From contig CM060323.1 in NCBI GenBank assembly GCA_030674155.1, positions 49,852,861 through 49,867,860 of the forward strand: a stretch of DNA of 15,000 bases. The letters run 5' to 3'. Under the pieces are notes generated by a model. It was not told the DNA's origin. It was given only the letters and a program-made list of their open reading frames with translations, and ran no database searches. Positions 1-8,967 of this stretch are shown one piece after another; within the stretch, counting starts at the first letter, position 1; each line of letters opens with the position of its first letter. This DNA comes from Stramonita haemastoma (lineage: Eukaryota > Mollusca > Gastropoda > Neogastropoda > Muricidae). A program made the position numbers and the translations under genes.

Positions 1-2
1 AG

Positions 3-308
3 CGCTGCTCTGTAGCCAGCATCACTCGCCCATTTCTCCCTATCCACAACATTTCATGTTCACCCACCCCTCCCCCACCCCCCCGGTCAGACCACCATAC
101 CCCCCCATTTTTCCTGTCCTTCTTTCAGGAAAATGTCAGACATCAGTCATTGCCGTTTCAGAGCAGACGTCGTCCTCTTCCCCTGTCATATAACACAGGG
201 CTTTGGGAAGAGCTTGTCTGCCAAATGACCACCTAGGAGACTGCACTGTAAATGGTCGTGTTTGCTAGCGTTTGCACTTTGGCGATTAAAGGCCTGCTGC
301 CTCTTCGG
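3..308. repeat. First copy of a diverged local duplication
   Basis: Two blocks (about 3-160 and 198-308) recur later at about 850-990 and 1379-1490. Shared landmarks include GCTCTG...TAGCCA, CGCCCATTTCT, GACCACCATA, GACATCAGTCA, CTTGTCT and TTTGCACTTTGGCGATTAAAGG. Identity is roughly 70-85 percent by eye. No gene is visible in the block. Confidence 0.6.
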
Positions 309-424
309 GAGGTGGCCAGAGCTGCTTGTTTACAAGTAGGGATGGGGGATATGGTGAGGTTTAGAAATGAGGCAGGAGAAATAGTTCTGGAAAAAAGACA
401 ACAACACCACAAGTACACCTTGTG

Positions 425-500
425 CTTGAAGAGAGAGAGAGAGGGATGGGGGGGGGGGAGTATGCATGTGCATGTGTGTATAAGTGCGCATGCGCGCGTA

Positions 501-531
<31 letters not shown>

Positions 532-625
532 GTGAGGGTGAGTGAGTGAGTGTGTGCATGTGTATGTATGTATGTGTGTTGTATGTGCGTGTGTATGTGT
601 GTTCATGTGTGTGCACACACACAAT
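425..625. repeat. (GA)n, G-run and (TG)n/(TGTA)n microsatellite
   Basis: A short GA run is followed by a G tract near 450-459 and then TG-rich repeats with GTGA and GTAT variants to about 622. Histidine/threonine-rich and Cys/Val-rich open frames across it are translation of the repeat. Confidence 0.9.
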
Positions 626-849
626 TTCCCCAGTTCACAGAAAAGAAGTATAAGGGCAGTGATCACTGACAAAATCCACTGACCAAGACCTCCCCTTGGT
701 TCATAGCAAAGGAACAGACTGTCCCACATCCCCTTCTCCAGCCTTGAAGGCAGGCAGCCATGGAAGTCAGCTATGCCATAAACAACGAAGTACACCTGTG
801 TCCACTCACTGCTAGTAATCCTTACAAACTGCCAGTGACTTGTTTGCAA
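626..849. other. Unassigned single-copy sequence
   Basis: The stretch lies between the first microsatellite and the second duplicated block. No coding, RNA or repeat signature is recognised. Confidence 0.4.
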
Positions 850-1084
850 GCTCTGCTGTATAGCCAACATCCATTTGCCCATTTCTTTCCCCGTCCACAC
901 TTACAGTTCATGCCTTTCATTGTCAGATCACCATAACCACCCCCCTCCTTCCCTTTCCAGACAATTCAGACACCAGTCACTTTTGCTTCAGTCCTACACT
1001 TACTAGTTTCTGACTGTCTTTCATTATCTATCACCATAACCACCCTCCTTCCTTTGCAACGTGTCGACACGTCTTCTGCTTCAG

Positions 1085-1127
1085 TCCTTCTTTCTCTCTA
1101 TCTATCTATTTATCTATCTATCTATCC
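1085..1127. repeat. (CTAT)n/(GATA)n microsatellite, LINE 3' tail
   Basis: Short CTAT repeats with one TTAT variant directly abut and overlap the stop codon of the LINE fragment on its 3' side. Tetranucleotide tails of this type are common at the 3' ends of some LINEs. Confidence 0.7.
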
Positions 1128-1353
1128 CTTAGTTGGCGACGTGGGGCACCTATAAGACTTGACAACCAGTTCCCTCCATTCCTCTCTCTGTTCTGCCTTT
1201 CTCAGGGTGTAGCTGCTGATGTTGTCCTCCCATCTTCTTTGGTCTGCCTCTTTTTCTTCCTCCTTGGACAGTGCCTTGATATGTTTTTGCTAGTCCTTTT
1301 GATCTTGTGACATGCTTTTGATCTGCTTCAGTCCACTCCCTGTTTTCCCTCAT
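1122..1353 (-). pseudogene. 3' fragment of a LINE ORF2 (non-LTR retrotransposon), frameshifted
   Basis: The minus strand encodes GLAKTYQGTVQGGRKRGRPK. After a one-base shift near 1230 it continues as RWEDNISSYTLRKAEQREEW and ends SYRCPTSPTKG with a TAG stop at 1122-1124. The pattern GG-[RK]-RGRP-x-x-RWEDNI followed by a W-rich short tail is the usual extreme C-terminus of animal LINE ORF2 proteins (RTE/CR1-like; clade not decided). The stop lies inside a (GATA)n tail, as expected for the 3' end of such an element. No reverse transcriptase or endonuclease domain is present in the window, so this is a 5'-truncated dead copy. It lies inside the second copy of a local duplication that lacks it in the first copy. 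Confidence 0.72.
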
Positions 1354-1558
1354 GTAGCCAAAGGCCAGTGTACTGCTTCAGGGAAGTCTTGTCTAGTAGT
1401 TCCTAGGCCTGTATGACCAGCTAGCAGACTGCATTGTCACTCGTCGTGTTATCTAGTAGGGTTTGCACTTTGGTGATTAAAGGCCTGTTTGGGTGCTGGG
1501 TAGATTTGGTTGGTTGAAGTATGAGGTAGATGCTTTAAGATGAGTCAAGGTGTACACC

Positions 1559-1900
1559 GTGCGTGTGTGTGTGTGTGTGTTGTGTGTGTGTGTGTGTGGT
1601 GCGTGCGTGCGTGGTGCTGTGTGCGGTGTGTGTTTTTTGTGTGCATGTGTGCTGTGTGTGTACTTGCGTGTGCATGCGTGTTTGTGTATGCAATTGCCGT
1701 GTGCACATGTGTGTATATGTGTGTGTGCGTGCGCGTGTGCGTACGTGCGTGTGTGCATGAGTAAATGAGTGTGTGTGTGCATGTGTATGTGTATGTGCGT
1801 GCGCGCATGAGTGTGGTGCATGCGCACGCACGTGTGTGTGTGTGTGCGTGCATGAGTGTGTGTGCATACACGTGTGTGAGTGTATGTGCGTGAGTGTATG
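1559..1900. repeat. Degenerate (GT)n microsatellite with GTGC and GTAT variants
   Basis: About 340 bp of alternating purine-pyrimidine GT/GC repeat. All open frames in it (Cys/Val on plus, His/Thr on minus) are artefacts of the dinucleotide repeat. Confidence 0.93.
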
Positions 1901-2250
1901 ACTTTGAATTCTTCTTTCCAGAACTTTGCCCTACACTTATCACCAGGCTACCTTTTTTCTGATTTTTCACATTTGAATGATACTTTTGACACGAGCAGAT
2001 CCCCATAAGCATTCCTCACTCTTCAGAGAGATTCAGCCATCCAGCACCAGCTTCCCCAACAAATATCGTCTGCTCTCCTCCAGCCTTCAGATGGTTCACG
2101 CTGCCACTAAGCTGGCCCATAAAACGCCGGTCTTGGAGCCGGCATTCTGAGCGAGCCACCATTTCTTCAGGCTAGCACTGAACACAACTGTCTGAAAGTG
2201 GAAAGAGTGTAGTATAAGGCGAAGACAAACAGACCACCAGTGCTGAAAAG
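1901..2250. other. Unassigned sequence
   Basis: Mixed-composition DNA with no open frame of note and no recognised repeat. Confidence 0.4.
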
Positions 2251-2253
2251 TAG

Positions 2254-2400
2254 TCATTCACATCGGTAGCAGTAGACAAACGAAAAACAAAAAAAGTCGA
2301 AAAACATCACCGTTGAAACCGAATCATTCATATCGTTACAAGCACAAAAAATAGAAAAGATAAAACTGTTGAAAAATCATTCATTCATTTCATTACCGGA
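2254..2400. repeat. Short degenerate tandem repeat (TCATTCAYATCG motif)
   Basis: The motif TCATTCA followed by CATCGGTAGCAG, TATCGTTACAAG or TTTCATTACCGG starts near 2254, 2324 and about 2380, each followed by A-rich sequence with GAAAAA and CGTTGAAA/CTGTTGAAA. This suggests three decayed units of about 55-70 bp. Confidence 0.45.
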
Positions 2401-2940
2401 TTAGCTGACGCTAAACCAGGAGAGACTAGCAGCATGCGAAACATCTGATTTCTTGTACAAAGAAATGTTAAAAACAAAACGGAGAAAAGAAAACACACCA
2501 TCATTCTAAAAAACCTCATCAAGCTAATGGAGAGACTCTTAGTGTGATGGCTTTTCCGTTGCCATCACTGCAAAACAAAAACCCAAAATTTTCCACAGAA
2601 ATAAAAATAAAATGTGGACGAATATCATTATGTATTCTGCACAATAAACAACACTATGCCACCGTAAGCCATGCAGAAAGTCCACTCCTTTTGACAGAAT
2701 TGAATTCCTGGTCAATAGAGGCAAAATATAACAAGAAAAAGATGACTAGTCTTTTGAAAGATTCCAAGTTAACTAACAATGCTCTCTGGGAGACAGGTTG
2801 GCTGGTACAGGGAACAGTTTCAGGACAAATCAATCAGTTCATACTTCCGTCTGCCTTCAATTTTGCTCAAGTTGAGGTGTTTTAAATCGGTTTTCTCAGA
2901 CATTGTTGACGTGCACTGTCTGTGAGGAAGTGTGTGTGAA
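2401..2940. other. Unassigned A-rich sequence
   Basis: Nothing is recognised. A 113-codon open frame at 2544-2885 on plus has no familiar motif and no compositional sign of coding. Confidence 0.4.
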
Positions 2941-2984
2941 ACTGAATGTATGAGAGCTTGCAAGTAGCATGTGCGTGTATGTTT

Positions 2985-3110
2985 ACGTATGCGTGTGCGC
3001 TCGCACACGCACGCGCGCGTGTGTGTTTGTGTGTATGTGTGTATGAGTGGTGTATGTGTGAATCGGTGATGTATGAGTGTGTGTGTGTGCGTTGTGTGTG
3101 TGCACGCGCG
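2985..3110. repeat. GT/GC-rich microsatellite
   Basis: Degenerate GT repeat with alternating CGCG and CACACG stretches near 3000-3022 and 3085-3112. The alternating purine-pyrimidine order is compatible with Z-DNA. Confidence 0.85.
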
Positions 3111-3407
3111 GGGGTGGACAGTAGAAGGTGTGAGCATAGAAACAGATGGTACTGTCGACCCGATGGATCCAGTGAAGCTGAGAACATCAACAGGCTTCAC
3201 CATGCAGCAAAGAAAACTTCTGCCCCCTTCCACCTACACAGCCGCTCCATGTGAAATAACACACTTACACATCCAGGACATATCTCGTTATGAAGTATAG
3301 TAAGGAATACCTCCTCTCCTACCTACTGAACTGCTCTACTTGAAAACACATACGGACTTCACACGGACAGGTCTCGTTTTGTTATAAAGTGAAAAAAGAA
3401 ACAAACA

Positions 3408-3408
<1 letters not shown>

Positions 3409-3439
<31 letters not shown>
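3409..3439. repeat. (CAA)n microsatellite
   Basis: About ten CAA/AAC trinucleotides within unit 2 of the degenerate minisatellite. Confidence 0.9.
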
Positions 3440-3664
3440 CAAGCCTCTTCCCTTACCTCCTGTACTTTCACTTTCTTTGAAAACGATTCTACAGACATCG
3501 TTCAGGACCTATCAAGTCATGCAGTAAAGACAGCAGTCTTCCACTACCAACAACACACACCAAAATAATCCTTCATTTATTGTCCAAAAATGTTTAAACC
3601 AGCTACACAACTGCTCTTGCGAAATCATTCATCCAGGACCCATCTCGTTAAAAGGTTAAGATAA

Positions 3665-3952
3665 AGGTGTCCCATAACCTACGTGTTCGTAGGGGAGCGA
3701 GGCGTCAGAGACCTCAGCTTCTCTAGGGGCCAGTATATTGAGGGCGAGCCCATCTCCTCTCCCTCGCTGCTTTACCTTCCCTGACCCTAAAGAGGGCAGG
3801 TACCCATTTACAGCTTGGTGAACTGGGGGACTGTACTGAAGCCAAGGCACGCAAACGGCCACCCATCCACTTGGTAACCACGCTCGATGCTGCTTAACCT
3901 TAGTTTGGGGGAAGCGAGTGCCTGACTACTGAGCTATCCCGTCCATCTGGTA
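3665..3952 (-). mobile_element. SINE with tRNA-like A box and 5S rRNA-like head (copy 1)
   Basis: On the minus strand, from about 3950 downward: GGGATAGCTCAGTAGTCAGG, a tRNA-like A box (TAGCTCAGTAG, 3926-3936). Then at 3856-3901 comes a segment that follows the 5S rRNA internal promoter: TTAAGCAG, TCG, TGGTTA, TGGATGGG, CCG in order. By eye, about 33 of 46 positions match a generic animal 5S sequence without gaps. A conserved body follows (CTGCCCTCT..GGGTCAGGG, AGCAGCGAGGGAGAGGAGATGGG, GCTGAGGTCTCTGAC, GTTATGG). A second copy is at 14045-14270. Pol III transcription and LINE-driven mobility are inferred from SINE biology. No tRNA B box is seen. Confidence 0.65.
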
Positions 3953-4240
3953 TGAAACAACACAGCGCTTCTTTCCTTATCTTACTACTTTTCAGTTTAC
4001 TTAAAAACATCATTTTTATACACACTTCATCCAGGACCTATATAGTCGTGAAGTAAAGATAGACTTCTTCCCTACCAACCATGCAACTGCTCTACCAAAA
4101 CCACGTAGGCAGTAACTCTCTCGTGATGAAGGCAAAAACCTTCTCGTACCTACTACATAACTGCTCCATTTGGAAACATGCACAGACTTCACCCAGTACT
4201 TACCTAGTCAAGCAGTAAAGACTTCTTCCTCTACTTAGGC

Positions 4241-5233
4241 CTAACGCAACCTCGGCCCGTGGCGAAAAGATGGCCTCTGCAACAAGTGTAGAACACCCAT
4301 GTCCATCTCTCTGTGTACTCAGCAACTTTTCATCCACTTTCCCATTTCTCTAACGGTTGGCGTTTGGGGCAATAACCGTCATAACTATTTGCCACTATTC
4401 AGAAAAAAGGCTTTTAGTCACCAGTGTTTGAATACCGCTGTCTTCTCTTATAGTACCCATAACTTTTCCCCTGCCTCCCCCCAATACATTACAGCACCTT
4501 TTACCAGTTTTTACTCAGCATGGTATGGTACGAGGGGTGCGGGTACTTTAATTTTTTACAGGTTGTTTTAACGTTACCTCTTGTCCGCAGTCTATTATTG
4601 CAAGTCACAAAAAGCGACATGAGGCAAAGACCTACACACAGAAGCTCACAAAGACATACAGCACACTTCAACTGTGGGGCTGATGTAATAAAAGGAGAAT
4701 AAACTGAACAAACTGACGTCTGGAAAAGCTAAAATTGTATATTATTATTTCTCCCTAGCTGTACCCCCCCCCCCCTCTTCCCCACTTTCAAAAAAGAAAA
4801 CGAGCGAAAAATCTTGCGGCAAGAATAAGTAATATAAAAAGGAGAATCAAAAAACCTGATGACATATGAGGATAGCGCCCAATAGAAAAATCCATACCTT
4901 TTGGCCTGTTGGCTCCACAGTCAAAAGAAAGATTGTGAGAGGACATAAAAGCTGGGGCGGAGAAGGAGGAAGAGAAGGAAGACGAGAAGAGGAGGAAGAG
5001 GAAGATGAGGTTCTTGAGAGAGGTCTCCATTGAACTCCCCCAATGTTCTGTCAGACTGATGGACTCTGGCAGTGAAGTGTTTGATGAGACGTGTGAGGCA
5101 GTTCATGTCTGAGTGGACCCTGTCTTCAATCACGCCCTGCCCTTCCTTCCTTCCTGCCTTCCTTCCGCACCCCGCATCACCTGAACACCTTCCTATCCTA
5201 CTGATGTACAGAGGACCTGGCCTTCTTGGCTGA
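4241..5233. other. Unassigned sequence with a C-run and short simple repeats
   Basis: No gene is recognised. It contains a C-run at about 4764-4776, purine-rich GAGGAAGA sequence at about 4960-5010 and a (CCTT)n stretch near 5140-5166. The short open frames on both strands lack recognisable motifs. Confidence 0.4.
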
Positions 5234-5240
5234 CCGCTAA

Positions 5241-5284
5241 TATGTATATATATAATATATAATATATATGTATATATATATGTA

Positions 5285-5317
<33 letters not shown>

Positions 5318-5323
5318 AATATG

Positions 5324-5392
<69 letters not shown>
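5241..5392. repeat. (AT)n with GTAT variants, self-complementary
   Basis: About 150 bp of TA dinucleotide with ATGTAT variants in the first half, becoming almost pure TA from 5332 onward with a single AATA break near 5360. It is fully self-complementary and could form cruciforms or hairpins. Confidence 0.93.
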
Positions 5393-5394
<2 letters not shown>

Positions 5395-5464
5395 AAGAGA
5401 GAGAGAGGGGGGGGACAAAGAGAGAAAGTGAGGGAGACAGAGACAGTGAGTGAGTGAGAGCGAG

Positions 5465-5515
<51 letters not shown>

Positions 5516-5592
5516 AGGTAAAAGAGGTAGAGAGAGAAGAGAGAGAAAAGAGAAGGCAGAGACAGAGACAGAGAGGACAGAGAGGAGGAGAA
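5393..5592. repeat. (GA)n microsatellite with GACA and GAGC variants
   Basis: The purine-rich strand is plus. A long pure GA run lies at about 5466-5511. It directly abuts the AT repeat. Arg/Glu and Ser/Leu open frames here are repeat translation. Confidence 0.93.
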
Positions 5593-5979
5593 AACTAGGA
5601 CGGGGGTATGTATGTCAGAGAAGGAATACGTTGGTACATGAAAGAATCTAACGTCGAAAAAATTTCTGTACTTTCTCATTTTTGTTGTTGTTTTTTTCCC
5701 CTCTTTTTTTTGGTTATTCTCTTCTTTTTTTTCCCTGTTTTTGATGTTGCAATTTTCCCCTTCTTTTATTTTTTCCACCGCATTTCCCCCTTCAATCTTT
5801 GCAAAAGTTTCTGCTCAAAAAGAAGTTTTGATAATAGCATGCCCATACTTCAAAAGTACGAAGTAAATTGATGTTGTTATTTGCAAGCGTGTAAACCAAG
5901 GTAATAACATGTTCGGTCGATATCAAAAGAGTAAACAGAAACCGTAGAGGGGTGGCGATTCTGCTAACATTTCAACTGA
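5593..5979. other. Unassigned T-rich sequence
   Basis: T/C-rich stretches at 5670-5780 and ordinary DNA after. No gene or repeat is recognised. Confidence 0.4.
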
Positions 5980-6975
5980 AGGTCTAGCATCTTCAGAGAA
6001 TGAAAGACTTCATCTTAGGTTCTTGAAAGAGACGGACTTGTCTTCATCTAAGAAACAGACGCATTGTATCTACAATATATTGAATCTACAAGACATCGAT
6101 TGCATCTATACTACACTGCACCTAGAATAGATCACATCGAAAATACATCACAGCTAAGGAATACATTGCATCTGGAATCTTTATATAACAAAAGAAAATC
6201 CTCTAAACTAGTAGAAAGTTGAATCAGAATCTTCAAAAAAAACCCATAATGATTTATCTTATACAGGATTTTCACAGATACTGACACAAGCTTATGTAGG
6301 ATGTTAGAACAGCACCCAGGACCTTCTTCACAGACTACAGAACCTTATCCAGGGTCTTTAGAGAGACCGACAGATTTGTAACCGTGGATTTTCAGGGAAA
6401 ACTACAGATTCTTATGTAGGTTTTCTGACCTGGGATTTTCAGGGAGAACTACAGATTCTTATGTAGGATTTTTAACCGAGGATTTTCAGGGAGAAAAATC
6501 TACAGATTCTTATCTAGGATCTCCAGGGAGACTGCATAATCTCTGTCGGGGTCTTCAGAGACAACAGAATCTAATTGTGGGTGTTACCAGAGACTGACAC
6601 AGTTTTATCTAGAATCCTAAGGAATTGATAGGGTATCATCCATGGTCCTCAGAGAGATTAGCAGATTTTCACCAAGGATCGTCAGAGACAGACAGATAGA
6701 CAGAATCTTGGGAATGATCCATAGAGATTGAAAGAATCTGATCTAGAATCTATACAGACAGACTGACAAAATATTCTTCTCTAGGATCTTCAGAGACTGC
6801 AGTTTATTTATCTACAGACAGATTAGCAAATCATTCTCATCTCGGATCTTCAGACACCGTGGATTTTTTTTTCTGGGATCTTGAGCCAGGTTCTTTGAGA
6901 ATCCTCCTCCGATACCGACAGAATCTTATCCGGGATCACCAGAGATAACATAAACTAAGTCAGGATCTCCAGTCC
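5980..6975. repeat. Degenerate minisatellite, TAGGATCTTCAGAGAGACT...AGAATCTTATC units
   Basis: Roughly 20 decayed units share the order (TCT)AGGATYTTCAGRGA, ACTRACAGA and ATCTTATCTAGG. The clearest units start at GATTTTCAGGG at 6387, 6434 and 6481, exactly 47 bp apart, and the next (GATCTCCAGGG) is at 6518, 37 bp on. Units from about 5985 to 6050 are recognisable but diverged. In-unit TAG/TAA triplets leave no long open frame over the whole kilobase. Within it, 6061-6180 has a shorter sub-repeat. Confidence 0.7.
6058..6182. repeat. Nested 16-20 bp degenerate repeat (ATTGCATCTACAATAC)
   Basis: Successive units resemble CATTGTATCTACAATAT, ATTGAATCTACAAGAC, ATTGCATCTATACTAC, CTGCACCTAGAATAG, ATCACATCGAAAATAC, ATCACAGCTAAGGAATAC and ATTGCATCTGGAATCT. 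About seven units lie inside the larger minisatellite region. Confidence 0.5.
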
Positions 6976-7057
6976 AATCCAATGATGTTGTTTATAGCCC
7001 CACCGACCACATAGATAATAATCTGGGCTGTCACCTTGTAAATTTATACTGAGGCTT

Positions 7058-7077
7058 ACGAGAGAGAGAGAGAGAAC

Positions 7078-7159
<82 letters not shown>
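7058..7159. repeat. (GA)n microsatellite ending in a G-run
   Basis: About 100 bp of GA with one ACAGAGAGACA interruption near 7075-7084 and a terminal G-run at 7149-7159. It abuts a retroposon tail. Confidence 0.95.
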
Positions 7160-7265
7160 ATTAAATCAAATCAAATCAAATCAATTTCTTTTATTTCGAG
7201 GATAATGAATAAGCACTCATGTGCTTTTTTACATCCAATCCCCGCCCTAATCAGGGATTACATCA
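7160..7265 (-). mobile_element. 5'-truncated SINE/retroposon 3' tail
   Basis: On plus it reads (AAATC)n, TTCTTTTATTTCGAGGATAA, TGAATAAGCACTCATGTGCT, then a T-run, ACATCCAATCCCCGCC. It matches the 3' end of the tRNA-SINE at 12349-12432 (TTCTTTTATATCGG, GGAATAAGCACTTATGTGCT, ACATCAAGTCCCCG). Both end in pentanucleotide repeats, (GATTT)n here and (CAAGT)n there. No tRNA head is seen, so this is a truncated copy or the tail of the partner LINE. Confidence 0.7.
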
Positions 7266-7840
7266 GTCTACGAACACCTCCAACTAACAACAATAATAAA
7301 CCAAACAAGAAGGCCAAAACAAGACAGTAATAAACAGAAGACAATAATTATGTAAGGACAGAAGATATGATAGAATAACAAAGGCGCAATACAGTGAACT
7401 AAAATTAATAATAAACAATCAAAATGGTCATTATAATGGAAAACAAAAACGAAAGAGAGAGAGAGAGAGGCAGACAGACAACCAGACAGACATACATACA
7501 GACAGACAAAGAAACACACAGAGACTAACTGCGGTCTAAGATCTGTGGAAGACTGACATGCCCAGCCTTTCACACGAGGCGAGAAGCTTTTAATCTGAAA
7601 CTCTCACAGGAGAGCTGGCAGACTGTGCCCCTGAAAGGACTGATGAAATGCGCGAATTAGCGAAGGTTAGACTAGTTTCCTTTTCCCCGTCAGTTCTCCG
7701 GACCATATTTTACCCACTAGTGATCACAAAAGACTTGGAAAGTGCAGGGGAAGCGGTGAGGGAGAGGAGAAGTTAGTTCTTTGGGTGTCAATAGATCTGT
7801 GATGGCTTCTAAGCAAGACGTGAAATCGAAGAAGGAAGTG
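7266..7840. other. Unassigned sequence
   Basis: A-rich DNA with a small (GA)/(CAGA) patch at 7455-7510. No gene is recognised. Confidence 0.4.
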
Positions 7841-7856
7841 GCTGTAATATGTATGA

Positions 7857-8054
7857 ATGTATGTATGTATGTATGTATGTATGTATGTATGTATGTATGT
7901 ATGTATGTATGTATGTATGTATGTATGTATGTATGTGTGTATGTATGTATGTATGTGTGTATGTATGTGTGTATGTATGTATGTATGTATGTATGTATGT
8001 ATGTATGTATGTATGTATGTATGTATGTATGTATGTATGTATGTATGTATGTAT
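7857..8054. repeat. (ATGT)n microsatellite, about 49 units
   Basis: A nearly pure tetranucleotide tract with three GTGT variant units near 7935, 7955 and 7967. The MYVC/YIHT open frames in all phases are artefacts. It abuts the CGAGGGCTGACTGCTAGAA repeat. Confidence 0.97.
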
Positions 8055-8110
8055 CGAGGGCTGACTGCTAGAACTTCGTAACTTGAATTTTGCACTTTCG
8101 GAGAAAACGC
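8055..8110 (+). repeat. Dispersed repeat starting CGAGGGCTGACTGCTAGAA (copy 1)
   Basis: The first 19 bases, CGAGGGCTGACTGCTAGAA, recur exactly on the minus strand at 13567-13585, and similarity continues (GTAACT, GA, ATTTT) for a further 20-30 bp. In both places the repeat directly abuts an (ATGT)n tract in the same relative orientation. Confidence 0.65.
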
Positions 8111-8229
8111 GAAGAGAAAGTTCAAGCAGCTATATTTATGTTCCTTATGAGCGGAATGCTTTGGAAATTCACTATGTTCATTGTAAACATATGGTGTGAA
8201 GGTGATGTAAATATATAAAGGATACAACA

Positions 8230-8967
8230 ATGACTACATTCATTTTTTCTTTAAAGTGTAGTACCAACTGAAATAAGGGATTTTAGCTGCATTTTGACCC
8301 ACTTTTCTGTCCATGTTTGTACTGCTAGAAGTTAGTAACAACTGTTACTGGGATCTAGCCCACCCCGTAAGTGTACAGGGTGGTTGCACTGTGGCTGCTA
8401 TAAGTACTCAACTTGGATTGCTGAATTCTAGCACGCACTATTCCCCCCTATTGCTGTCCAATCCTGGGAGCTATCAGTCTTTATCTCAAAATGATTACCT
8501 CTAGCAGGTTCTCTAATGGCATGAGTCACTTTCAACATACTGCCGAAACTCCTCATCTCGAATTAAGAAGTTTTATTAAGCTTCCTTCTGAGATAAATGG
8601 AGTATGTTTCTAGTGATAAAACTATGTATTTGCATTTAAGGTTTTTTAGTTGAAAGTATTCCTTTAACTTAATAGACAGGAACACATAGAAAACAAAGTA
8701 AGTGTGCCTTTCCCATGAGGAGAAACATTGATCAATCAAACATTGCAAATAAAACTATGTACAAATACTAAAAAGAACATAAAAACTGTACATACCAACT
8801 GTTCTTCTGTTCTTTTCGCCACTGACGAAGAATATTTTGTTGAGATATAGCCATCCAAGATAAGAGTTATTCCAACAGTGAAACACAACGGTATTCCGAT
8901 GTCACAAATGCCATCTCCACAATTCAGAACGTGTACAGTTTCAAGCTTTCCTTTCATGAATAATCTA
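8230..8967. other. Unassigned sequence with scattered TGCTAGAA/TTATAGC-like motifs
   Basis: No gene is recognised. Motifs such as CTGCTAGAAGTTAGTAAC (about 8321) and CTGCTATAAGTACTCAACTT (about 8396) resemble the start of the dispersed repeat at 8055. The small open frames have no recognised motif. Confidence 0.4.

Larger units (their letters stand above)
850..1500. repeat. Second copy of the local duplication, interrupted by LINE fragment
   Basis: It matches 3-308 in the same orientation. A further partial copy of the CACCATAACCACCCTCCTTCC motif lies at about 1030-1090. The extra sequence between 1090 and 1370 is the LINE fragment, so the duplication and the insertion together explain this stretch. 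Both copies run into GT-rich microsatellites. Confidence 0.58.
3271..4240. repeat. Degenerate minisatellite, about seven units of 80-90 bp, split by a SINE
   Basis: Units begin with ATCCAGGACCTATCTCGT-like sequence near 3271, 3360, 3501, 3631, 4029, 4107 and 4191. They contain GAAGTAAAG, CTTCTTCCCTACC, ACAACTGCTCTAC and GAAAACA...CAGACTTC in the same order. Unit 2 is lengthened by a (CAA)n run at about 3410-3438, and unit 4 is interrupted by the SINE at about 3665-3950. Subtracting these insertions brings most spacings back to about 80-100 bp; the unit starting at 3501 stays longer (130 bp). Divergence is high, so the array is old. Confidence 0.65.

Noticed and set aside
252..622. Open frames rich in His/Thr (minus) or Cys/Val (plus) over the first GT repeat
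   Set aside because: They are translations of (TG)n; similar frames appear in several phases and on both strands at once.
1477..2012. Several overlapping open frames of 65-155 codons across the GT repeat
   Set aside because: Dinucleotide repeats have no stop codons in any frame; composition is purely repeat-derived.
2544..2885. 113-codon plus-strand open frame starting MMAFPLPS
   Set aside because: No recognised motif, A-rich composition, no supporting context; a length expected by chance in this DNA.
2820..3254. Open frames over the GT/GC repeat at 2985-3110
   Set aside because: The central part is repeat translation and the flanks show no domain.
3856..3901. A genuine 5S rRNA gene
   Set aside because: Only the internal promoter region is similar; the 5' and 3' arms needed for 5S folding are absent.
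4921..5778. 285-codon minus-strand open frame, the longest in the window
   Set aside because: It is mostly Ser/Leu from (GA)n and Tyr/Ile from (AT)n; no domain outside the repeats.
3271..6975. CRISPR array
   Set aside because: Repeats are degenerate and contiguous without unique equal-length spacers, and the window is eukaryotic in character.
8205..8225. TATATAAAG-like promoter on plus
   Set aside because: No credible open frame or conserved feature follows; such strings are common in A/T-rich DNA.
7724..8230. 168-codon frame with YIHT repeats and MYVC frames on plus
   Set aside because: Translation of (ATGT)n in all phases; a 4-bp unit gives a 12-bp, four-residue protein repeat automatically.
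8736..8957. 73-codon minus-strand frame starting MKGKLETV as a small membrane protein
   Set aside because: Hydrophobic stretches are present, but there is no signal of coding selection, no homology recognised and no context.
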